Source: Vitis vinifera (Eukaryota; Streptophyta; Magnoliopsida; Vitales; Vitaceae). Taken from it: 64,000 bases of DNA. Of the stretch, positions 1 through 11,500 are shown piece by piece. Every line of letters starts with the position of its first letter. The first letter of the stretch is position 1. A program made the translations under genes and the position numbers. The notes under the pieces are model-generated. The model saw only the letters and a program-made list of their open reading frames with translations. It made no database searches and was not told where the DNA came from. The stretch spans positions 1,439,001 to 1,503,000 of the forward strand of contig NC_081818.1 of the NCBI RefSeq assembly GCF_030704535.1, given 5' to 3'.

Positions 1-55
1 TCCATTTTTATTTAATAGTAAAGGATTTAGTACTAATCATATGAAAGAATGATAG

Positions 56-722
56 TTACATTCTCACACCCCTCTTCACGATGAAGTCGACTTTGAGTTC
101 TTGGGTGGAAGCAAGAAGACAATACTACAAACGAATGTTTACACAAATGGTGTAGGAAGTAGAGAACAAAGGATTCATCTATGGTTTGATCCCACCTTGG
201 ACTTTCATTCCTATTCCATTCTTTGGAACCATTATCAATTAGTGTAAGTCGATTTGATTTGCTTTTCTGACAGATAAAATGAATTATAGTAACTTATTTT
301 TTTAATCTTGTAATTTTTAATTTGATGGGTGTTTCAGGTTTTACATAGACAATATCCCCATTAGGGTTTTCAAGAACAACACAAGACTTGGGGTAGGGTA
401 CCCTACGCAAGGAATGATAATAGAGGGGACTCTATGGAATGGAGAAGGGTGGGCATCCAATGGGAAACCCATAAATTGGAGAGAAGGACCCTTTAAGGCC
501 ATCTATGAGGGTTTCAAAATTGAGGGGTGCCCTTCAGAGGGACCCATAATTTCACAGGAGTGTGAGACCTCAAAGTATTGGTGGAATGGAGAGAAGTTTA
601 GGCAACTTGACCCTGTACAACAAAGGGCCTATGAAAATGTGAGAAGAAAGTATGTGAATTATGACTACTGCAATGACAGGTGGAGGTACCCAGAGGCCCC
701 TCTAGAATGCCAAGAGCAATAA
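56..722 (+). CDS. Xyloglucan endotransglucosylase/hydrolase, 3' part (5' exon outside window)
   Basis: Cell-wall enzyme of glycoside hydrolase family 16 that cuts xyloglucan and rejoins it to another chain (or to water). Two exons are visible: about 56-243 and 338-722, joined by a GT-AG intron with donor GTAAGT at 244; the junction restores Q-L-V-F-Y-I-D in frame. The catalytic motif [10 protein letters not shown] starts at base 77, with both active-site glutamates present. Later landmarks are [24 protein letters not shown], and the C-terminal XET domain with KYWWNGEKF and paired cysteines ([11 protein letters not shown]), ending at TAA 720-722. The left exon boundary is uncertain: AG at 54-55 is in frame, but the residues before HDEVD are weak. 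The first exon with the signal peptide must lie left of base 1. The gene is tail-to-tail with the TOPLESS-related gene. Family assignment is firm; subgroup is not resolved. Confidence 0.9.
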
Positions 723-1386
723 ATAAATTTATTTATTTATTTATTTAAATTTTTTTGGAATCAAAATTGTTTGAGTGTTCTTTGATTTGGTTGTATAACA
801 ATGAGAATAATTCAAATTTATCAAATTTGATTATGTTATTTTATTTTATTTTATTTTTCAAATATTAATTTTAACACATTTATTATCTTTAATTTTAACA
901 CATTTTTACTTAGATTAATTCTGATCCATAATTTTATTTAATAAATAAGATAATTTTTCAAAATATTTATTATAAAATAATAGTTCGGATTATGGAGTTA
1001 TTGTTGTAAAATATACTCTTTTCAGATACGAGCAAACAAGGTTTAAAGATTTGAGATTAAAATAATATTAATTATTTTGATTTAATATTTAAATAACATA
1101 TTAAATAAATATTTGATAAATCAACTTAATAACTTAAAATGATTTAATAACATAATTTAAGTTATTAAATAAATTAAATATATTTGATACAACAACTTAA
1201 TAATATAACTTAAAATAAAAAATAACTTTAAATAATAAATAAAAAAATTAACTTATTCTTAAATCCACATCTTCATTTTTACTTTTTTGTCCTCATTTAT
1301 CCTACTTACGGGATTACGACCTACTCAACTCTCTTTGTCCTAATTGTAATTTATGAGAATAAATATGTCAATTTAATGATTTAAAA
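723..1386. other. AT-rich 3' flank of the XTH gene, no gene
   Basis: Begins with an ATTT-type microsatellite (about 724-746) and is otherwise A/T-rich DNA rich in TTAAAT-like words. No coding signal is seen on either strand. It probably holds the XTH 3'UTR and poly(A) site. Confidence 0.5.
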
Positions 1387-1396
1387 TAAATTTTTA

Positions 1397-2013
1397 GAGC
1401 AATTGTGTTTTGGACCTAGTTGGATCCAAAAATTAAGTTTTAGTCCATATAAGTTCACTATTTAAGCCTAAGACTTAGAAAAAATGTGAAAATTAAGAAG
1501 GATATGGATTTTTTATCTTTTCAAAAATGACATTTATTGATTATGGAAAAAAAAGAGTAAAAAAACATTAATTTAAATTTTATTCCTTTTGTAAACCTCA
1601 ATAAAATTTAATTTAATTTAATGATTTGAACAAAAAATACATCATTTTCCAAATAAAAATAAAAATAAATTATTATTATTATTATTTAAAAATCAAACAT
1701 CTTGAAAATATATATATTTAAAATTATGTATGTAAAAAATAACCAAAACTATGTCAAATTTTTTTTTAAAATGATGTATTTTTAGAATATATTTTTAAAA
1801 AAAAATTAGTTATAAAAATAATAAATTTTCAGAATAATTATTAAAAAAAATTAAGATAAAAAAGTTTATCAGATATTGTGATAGAAAATACTCAAAATAG
1901 TTTTAAAAGGTACATTGATCTCTTCAATTTTATATCTTTTTCATCAATTATGCAACTTTTATGGACAAAATCTTAATTTTTGAGTCTAACTAGGTCGAAA
2001 ACACAATTATCCC
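1397..2013. mobile_element. MITE with about 60-bp terminal inverted repeats (Mutator-like)
   Basis: The left end (about 1397-1455, GAGCAATTGTGTTTTGGACC...) is the near reverse complement of the right end (about 1955-2013, which read in reverse starts GGGATAATTGTGTTTTCGACC). The flanks TAAATTTTTA (1387-1396) and TAAATTTTAA (2014-2023) match at 9 of 10 bases and look like a target-site duplication. Long inverted repeats with a 9-10 bp duplication fit a non-autonomous Mutator-like element. The 617-bp interior is A/T-rich and non-coding. The element class is inferred from ends and flanks only. Confidence 0.7.
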
Positions 2014-2524
2014 TAAATTTTAAATTAATTTTATCAAACAACTTTAATAAGTAAGAATTAAATAATAAATTTTAAGTTAACAAACTAAAATATAAATCAA
2101 CTTAAATCATTAAATAATAAGCATTAAATTTTACCAAAAACGTAACTAAAATTATTAAATCATTAAATTGATTTATCAAACACCCGACTGCAATTCAATC
2201 CATATTCAGTCCATCTGTTTAATATTATCATTCTTAAACTCCTTTTATCTTAATGAGAATGAATTCATCAAAAAGGAAGTAAAGAATCGCTGCATACATA
2301 CAGTATTTTTGTAAGAACAGTGTATAGAACAGCATAATTATGAATCAGCTAATACAAACAAATACAGTCTACAAGAATGTCTAAACCATTTTTGACGGTC
2401 AATCTTACCTGTGACAAGCGGACATTTTATGCAGGAATAAATATCTAAAAAAACTACACTGGTAGAATACAAGTCAGAAGAATTTAGAAAGTAGAAGTAC
2501 AGGGGGGAGGAGGGAGGAGAGGTC

Positions 2525-5500
2525 TCATCTTTGAATCTGATCAGGTGTGTGGTTGCTTGTGGTGGAAGACGATGCAGTTCTGGTAATCAGTATACCGTTC
2601 TCAGCAGGCGGGGATACGCCCCACTTTCCCTCTGATTCTGGGGGCTCGATGACTTTGACACTACCGTCTGTCAGGCCCACGGCTAGTTGGTTGGACTCCT
2701 GTGGATGTGATGCCACAACAACTGGGTAGGGAGGTTGGCTCCTGCAAATATGGGGCAGGATTCGTTTGTAAGATTCCGGCGATGATACCATAAGGTTCTA
2801 TAAAAGCCTATGCTGCTAAGCATATTGAGGTGAAAATGGAAGCAACTACAATTAGTATGAGAGGATGAAAATGGAAGTGAGACCGAGGGACTTGGAAGCA
2901 ACTATTCTATGAGGAACTGGGCTCTGATAAAATAATACGAACAAACAACCCAAACCGCTCTGAAAAAGGCTCAGCAAGCCAGCCCTGAGATGTCCCCAAG
3001 GAAAGTTGCCGCATGGGCATGGGCAAGAAAGAATAATAGCTCGGCTTTGGGCAGCAATTTGCACAAGTAAAAAACTAAATGAGGCAATCCAATGACCAGC
3101 AAAAAACTAATTCCTAAAGTCCCATGTTGATAACATAACCCACTTGAGGAAAGACAGATTACTGGGGCAGATCATGGACATAAAAATTGGAAAGAAAAAT
3201 GAAAAATGTGTGGTTGTGTGTGTGTGTCTATATATATATATGTGTGTGTGTGGGGAAAGGGAAAGAGAAAAGGCACAATGATAAGTTCACCCTAGCTTAC
3301 CCATTTAATCCTGCTTGTGATAAATATGCTGATGGGGCAATGCGGCATCTTAATCTTAGGCTATCAGCGTCAAAGACCCCGATGTTGCCATCACAAAAAG
3401 TAGCATAAATTAGTTGACTGTTGCAAGAGTAAGCTGCATAAGATATGGGCGCAGATAGTCCATCTTGTGGGATCCACTGCAAGTACACATAAGAAACTTA
3501 TTACAAAAATTCTGATGTCAAACATTGAAGTAAGCTGAGTCACTGACTAAACTTTCTACCTGACGAATCCGCTCCATTTTTGAGGCATCATATGTTGCCA
3601 ACTGTGTTTCATGGAATACCAGCAACCGGATTTGATCAGAGTGAAACTGTACTCGAGTGTCACCAATTGGCGCCTTCCCAGCAGGCATTTGGATTGAGAC
3701 TGACTTCCTTTTCTCCCATGTATCAATGCTCCACATGCAGAGCTACAGAAATAATTTCTATTTTCAGTGCTCAAAAATCCAAAATTACCTTACTTGCCAA
3801 TGTGTGTAAGAAACCTCCCTCATAACACCCTCAATTAAGAGGAATGCCATCTGACAAGAATAGAGGATTGGTAAATACTCAAGGAGTAGACCACACATTT
3901 AATTATAATAATATAAATTCTGTTCACAAAGCCCACATGACAGCAGCAACACAATTTGAAAGATTGCATGAAAAAGTGGTACTCAGGCTTCAAAGCAAAG
4001 AATACTGAGGGTTGTGGCCTGACACATTAGGCATCTACTACCCTATTGTCCATCAACCAATAGATCTCTTTCCCATAATATGAGGTGAGTGCCTGCCTAC
4101 CAATTCTTTTTATCTAGTTAAGGACATGGATTCTAAAAGCAGAAACACCAGTAACAAACAAAAAGGTGAGAGAAGACTTAACTTGAGGAAAATATCAGAA
4201 CACAAAATTATAGATGATATACCTCCATGCAACAAGGAGAACGTACGAGGTAAAAGGGGGGAAATGAGGCTTTAAATGACATAGAGATCAAGTATGGTTA
4301 TTTATCCCATATAGCGTACCTTGCCTTAGATATAGTGGTAGCTCAAATTTTTTATCCATGTATAAACTTGGGGTTAAATGGGGACCAGAATATTCCAAAT
4401 GGTGGTATGTGAATAAACCAAAGTCAAAGCCAAAAAGAGTCAAGAAATCTTCAAGAAAAACTATCTGGCATTGGATGGTGCTTTTCTTTTCGAAAGGAGA
4501 GCCCCTTCAAATTACCTGAGCATCAGCACCAGATGAGACCAGGATGTTTAGACTGGTGGAAAAAGCTAAACCAGTTACGCGTTTTTGGTGTCCCTTCAGT
4601 TTTGATTTTACCTAGAAGCAGCAAACATCAGCATCAGTTAATAGGGCTACACAAACCATTGATAAGACTTGAACAATGTTATCATGTAATTACCTCATCT
4701 ACCCGAACATTGTAAATGTGGATGGTAGAATCCTCCATTCCTATGGCTATGATGTTATTGTCTTGAGGATGGAAGGCTAGGAAGGTTGAAGCAGGGGGAG
4801 GTGACATGAATGTTGTCATTACCTACAAATGAAAGCAACATCATGCTAAACCATTTCAAATGCCAAATTTGATGAAGATGCAAAACTGTGATGTTTAGAC
4901 ATACCTTGAATGTCATCATGTTGAAGAGGGAAACTTTTCCACCACAGGCCGACATTACATATGAGTCATTCTTCGATAGTGCTATGCATGGGACTGCTTC
5001 TTCAGGGTTGACACCTGAGACATCATTAGTCATAAGAAGACCACTGTTTGGTTGCCAATGCTGTGGAACAACATTGGAAGTGGCCTTTGGAACATAGCCA
5101 GATTCAGAAATCCATTTTATTCAAATTGTTTCTGGACAAAGAATAACAAAGGAACAAGCAAACTTATTTCTAGCTAACATTACCTTTCCACTTGGATTTT
5201 GATCATTACGGAACCACTTCCATAGTTTTTGAACACCATTTGATCCAAGTGCCAAAATGCCAACACCAGAATTCGTATAAAGAAGACGGGAAACCTGGAA
5301 AACATAGATGTGCAGCAAATCATCACATGGTAAATGATTTGTGCTACAAAACACAATAATGAGAAGCCACATCACTCACCTTGCTGGAACTATCACTGTT
5401 GTCTGACATGGTAACCTGCCGGCACTGCCCAGGTTCGACAATTTCAGCCAACTGCCAGGGTTTGGATCTGTCAGTTACATCTTCGAGGCTTCTTGGCTTT

Positions 5501-8500
5501 TCTGTGCTTCTAGCCGCTGTGTCAACTCCATTCTAAAAATAGAAAGTCAGACACTAATCAAAATTTTCCAGCAGAATACTTGCCAAGCTACAGTAGTTTA
5601 GGTCAGAGAAGAATCATAGGATATCTTTGCCCAGGAAGCAAGAAGGATCCGGCACAGAATTTTGATCTAACAGGTCACCAATTTTAACAGTTTGCTTGCT
5701 GCCTTTAAGCATAGGAACATGCTCACCATTCATGATTGGTGATCAGCCATGTATGATTTTGGTGATCAGCCATTAGGAAATAAGCAAACTGAAAAATGGG
5801 GAGTGAGTACCTTCATTTCTAATATGCTTGTGGTAGGAACTATAAATCCCCAAACTAGGGAATTGAAGGATTTAAGTAGTACCATTGGCTAATATATTAG
5901 ACTCAAGTCTAGTTAATCAATGTATATAATTACTGCTTTGACTAACATATGGAGCTTTAATATAAAATAAGTTAAAAGAGAAACTGGCATACAAGAATGG
6001 AAGAAGGCTTAATGGGAGAGCTCCGTTCCACTTTAGGTTCATTTGGACTGATATTTGCAGCAGTAGCAGAAGTACCAGCAACCTAATTTCAATGAACAAA
6101 AAGAAAAGGCATTTATACAACCCATGATGTATGTATCTCTGAATGGAAGTTATGAGAACTAAGACTTATTTTGACCTTGAGTGCAGAAGCTTCAACAGGT
6201 GTTCTCAATGCTTCAAAAGATGGGGTTTCGATTGCTCTCAAAGATCTGAGACCAGCAGCAGTTGCAAGTATCTTAAATCCATTGTCTGCAGTAGTAACAG
6301 CAAGAAGATTTCCTTCCTTGTTGAATCTCAAGCGAGGAACACTCTGGAGCATTTAATGTGATGTTGTCAGTTCCTGATTCAATCATGCAGATATTTCGCA
6401 TAAGAATAAAAGATTTATTCCTGCAATACTGACCGGAAGTCCACCATCCGCATCAATACTTGCAAGGACATTAACATTGTCCATATCCCAAAACTTTATC
6501 TGGTTATCTTCACCAGCAGCCAGAAAGTGATTTTGTGTTGTGTCAAACTGCACAACACCAGCTGATTTCTTTCTAAACCCATTATACGTCCTCTTTATTG
6601 CTCCTTCACTTTCATTCCATTCAACCAAAAAAGAGTCCCCATCTTTACTTGTTCCACAAGAGAACAATCTGAAAAGAAGAAGAGGAAAAAAAAAGTCACA
6701 AATTAGTTACAAATGTTCTGTCAGATATATTTGATCAAAAGTAGCACAGTATGGTATGAAAAGACAACTATAACAACATTACAGAAAAGTTGAAATTTTA
6801 AATTGAGCAAAAAGAAAAATAAAATAAAATTTTATTAGGTCTGGAATTGTGAATTTCACCAATCTTACCTACTTCCATCAGCACTGTAAAGCATTGTAGT
6901 GCACCATAGCCCAGGAGCATCATAGTCAACTCTGGACCCAATGTTGTCATACAACCAGGCTTTAATTTTCCCATCCATAGCAGTTGAAAATATGAACTGC
7001 AAAATTTACGAGTGGAAAGCAACATATCATTAGAGAATGTCTGTAACTATAACTCAACTAAACAAAACCTTAATCCCAATTAGAAATCATATCTTCAATA
7101 AAGAAAAAAAACAACAATAATAATAATAACAAATGTTCATCTCAAATACATGTTTCAAGGAGACAGCTTACAGTTTAATAATTATAAGAACACCCCTCTT
7201 TCAATAATGTTGAAAAGGCAAAGAGCTAGGGAAAAGAGAAAAAAAAGGGAGGAAAAGGACAAAAGGACAATTTTATTCCTTATTATATATATGAACTTCT
7301 TTATCATAAACAAACATTTCATTTCATGAAAATGAATGAATGACACAGCATAAAAACAAAGAGAAACTTTCCTTGAAAGATGGATACAGCAATCCTACAG
7401 AGAAAAATATAGAGAGAAAAAAATACATCAAAACCAAAGAGTGAACCTCAAAATGAAAAATCTGTCACAAAGGACACTAAGTGAGGCCCCACATTTAGCC
7501 AATCGGTTTGCAGTATGATTGGCCATCAGAGGATTGAAGAGATGGAGCAGCTCAAAGCTCTTTTTTAAGCTCCCAGGAGGCTTATTTCCACAGACCCATG
7601 TTCCTTTGAGAGACCCAACTTATTATCATGGCTGAGTCTCCTTCTACCACTAAATTGTGGTAGCCCAGTGAACTCACAATATTTAAGCCTTCAAATAGAG
7701 CAATGAAATGCAAAATTCTATAAAGCATGCTCTAATATGTTCACCATGAACTCACACTTAAAACCATGCATGGGCAGATTGACATGCATGTGGGAAGATT
7801 CATCCATTTATCATCAATAAAATTCCAAATATGAATTCTATGGCATGTTATAAATAACTAAAAAATTTAACCATGTCTCCTCAAGTAAAATCAGCCAATT
7901 TCAATTTTAACTAACATGTATCTATACCTTTTTTATGTTGAGCTACTTGCTATGATGGGCCTATAAGCTGTTAAAGGGTAAGCCTATTGAAAGCCTTGCA
8001 GGAAAAGTGAACAGCATTAGTGTATTAGGCTCCATGGTTGCAGAAAAAAGTATATGGTATAATTAGGCTCCACACAACTCAACATTCGATAACATTTTTT
8101 CCATTTTTCATACTAGTGAACAAGTACTAAGAACACTAGTCAAGGAGTCACAATAGGGGTTGCAATTAAAAATGTATTAACATGCAGCCCAGCCCAGAGC
8201 CATTCAACTGGATTTTGGATTGAGATAGTTGGGATGAGAGATGGAGCTAGTAAACATTAGTTGGTTTTAAGTTTGCATAACTATTATTTGCTTGATGTTG
8301 TTTTACATATGCTTGTAATTTGTATCTGCTTCCATTCAATACACATTTAATCATGTAGTTGGTTAACCAATCCCATCCTAGCACTATTGGAGCTAGCCAC
8401 ATACATACAGGCACACAATCAGATTAAGGTTCTGTGTGCATGCAAACACATGTAATAGAATAGGGTCAGTATAGGGAAAAAAATATTGAAACTGGCGATG

Positions 8501-11500
8501 GATTCAGGGAGGAGTATGTACGAGATAACTCAGAATGTTTTGAGGATAAACAGAACCCTTCCACAAAACACACACAACAGACAAAGGGCCAGTTTCTCAT
8601 TATTATTTATATTTTATTGTACAAACTACCCATTGGGTCAATTGAAGCATTGAACTTTAATTGGTACCCTATGAAAAAATAGCCCATCATTTGTAAAAAG
8701 CTTGTGATTATTATTCACACTGACATATTGTTTCTATTAATGGGATAGCTTTAAACTAACACTTGACATATTCTCATTTGAAATTAGATGGGATAAATTA
8801 AAACTAATACTTGGCACACTTTTGTTAGAATAAACATCAAATGCATAAGTTAACAACCAACAAAACCTCTTGTTTTAACTGATTTACCTGAATGCTCTCC
8901 TTGTGATGGGGACATATAGAATATACTGGAGCCTCATGACCTTCAAAATTAAATAGTTTCCTCCCGTTCATATCCCAGACCTGTTTCATTTCTTTCACTT
9001 AGAGAACGTAAAAAGGAAAAAAGAAGGATTTACAATTTAAACAAAAAACACTCATGAAAACTCCCTTTCACCTTTATCAGTTTATCATCACCACAGGTTA
9101 CTACACAAAGTTGTTTGTTTGGATGAGCAAAAGCTATGTCATTAACACAACCAACATGAGCATCAATCTGCAAGAGCAAAGCAAGCAAGTCAAATAGCTA
9201 TTAGGTTTGGCCTTTCTGGAAAGGCACCAGAATCCGAACTCACCTCTAAATGTTGGCGTAGTTCATTTGACCCAGTATAAGCATACAAATGAATCAAATG
9301 CTTGGTAAATGCAACCCCTGTAAGAAGAAAAACATCAAGAAACACTCGCATTAACCTTATAAATTTCATTTGGTAAAGCATCCATACCAATAAAATTTCC
9401 ATCTGGACTCCATGCAACACGGCTGACAGGTATTGATGCATCTTTGGCAATGGAAGCCTGCAACAATCTCTTAACTGTAAGTCGCTGACATAAGTAGTCA
9501 TTTCAAATTCTTGAGCACGAGAATAAAAGGTGCAAATGAAAACCAACACAGCTGGCACAACATTAGCATGAGTAGATTAGACTTATTTTCTTGATCTTTG
9601 AATATGGTTTTAACAATTCCAATGATAACATCAAGAATGAATACTAGCCACAAATTAGTTAATATTCAATTTAAACAAATATCATAGGCAAAACCAAGAA
9701 GCATCAAATATAAATTCCTAAAAGATCTCCCAATCTACTAAAGTATATAATAACACATAAAGCAGAGAAGATAAACCCAATAATTTTACTAAAAAGCAAA
9801 TGGAATATAAAACTGCTAGAAAAATATGATGTGAGAACCTGAACTGGTAATGAACAAGCTGTCACGTCCCATATCTTGAATTGTTTTGTAACCAACCTCT
9901 CTCGCAATGCAACTTCCCAAAGTGTAATATCACCATTACCAGAACCAACTGCTCAAAGTATTCTTAAAGTTAGAAAATGCCAAAAAAAAGGGAATAAAAC
10001 AACTAGACTGTAATCTATCTTTTGGAAATTAGCTCTTTAATCACTAAGATACAGAGAAAACAGAAGTTCATACCAAGAAGTAATGTGTGGTGAGAAGGAT
10101 GAAAATCCATGCTTGTGACAGTGGATCCTTGCTGCATGGTAAAAGCTACCATCCTTGGCAGGTCATCCAGTGACCAAGAAGCTTGTTGGCGAGATGCCGG
10201 ATATGTTACCTAATTATTAAAGGAGAGAATAAAATAGGTCAGTGGCAGAAGCAAAAAAGGCATGATGAGGTGCTCAAAATTGCATAATGAAATAGTAACA
10301 ATTAAATTTACCTCCTCAACATTCTGTGCAAGCCGCAAGCGTTTCATTAGTTGCTCCTGTTCAAGATTCTGATAATCAACCATACCCAAAGTAGCTGGAG
10401 GCGTTATTGGACGTTTCAAAATTGAAACTGTGAAAAGAAAAAGGCGAATCATATCAAGAAATGACAACAGAGAAATAATTGAAACGGCAAAATTTGACCT
10501 GGCACTCATTATTCATTGCATATACCAAGATTAGTTACCATAGGCTACTAGGTCACATGAATGCTTATTGCAGCCAGTTGTAGCACAACAAAATATTGGA
10601 CTGGCAATCCTCCATTACAACCTCTCATATTCACTCTCTAGATGTAAGAATTTGAAGATTACAAGCTTTTCAGGAGTTTTTCCTTCACAATTTTGAATGT
10701 AGGATCCACAAGATATCCTAAGGCCACTAAATTTTCTGCTAAAATATTCTAAAATATAAGGTTGTTATAAGCATAGTATCTAAGAAACCTCTCACTTTTA
10801 ACCATTACTTTGTTTTCCAAAGCAAAATGCAATTTCTGGAATACCAGCTTCAACTCAAGCAAAAGAAATGACCTTGATTCGGGGGCATTGGCATGGATGA
10901 AGCAGTAACCACAGATGCTTGAACAGTTGACGAAGCAGCTGCATTTGCCATCCAACCTGCTAAAGCGCTGGCATTAGCAGCTGCTGCAGCAGGTGGAAAG
11001 GGCTAGAAGCAATAAAGGAAAGAAAAAAGGCATCCATCAGTAAAATGCAGGTCAGTGCTCTAGAAAATAAAGGGAATTTCTAAGATGTATAACACATACA
11101 CCATGCGTTCCAAGTGATGTAAAGGCAGCAGGCTTTGCAACTGCAGCAACAGGAAGATTGACAGGTGTAGCTCCAAGAGCCCCATTTGAAGGGGCACATG
11201 TATGGTCTGTGAATAATGTCTTAATGTCTGGATTTGGCCGGGGGTTCTTGCAAAGCTGGTGCTGCCAATTTAAACTGCATACACCATGGACTCATTCATA
11301 CTAGAGTTTGATACAACAGGTCATATATGTTTGAGTGTGTGTATGCGTGTAACACACAGCAGTATATGTAAAGTAACAAGCAAAAGAACAAAAGAAGCCT
11401 CCAAGATCTTCAAAGAGAAGGGTATAAGGCTCCCCATACTATGGATAAAGCCATCTATTTCTTAATAATATTAATTCTTCTAATTGCATGACAAACGCAT

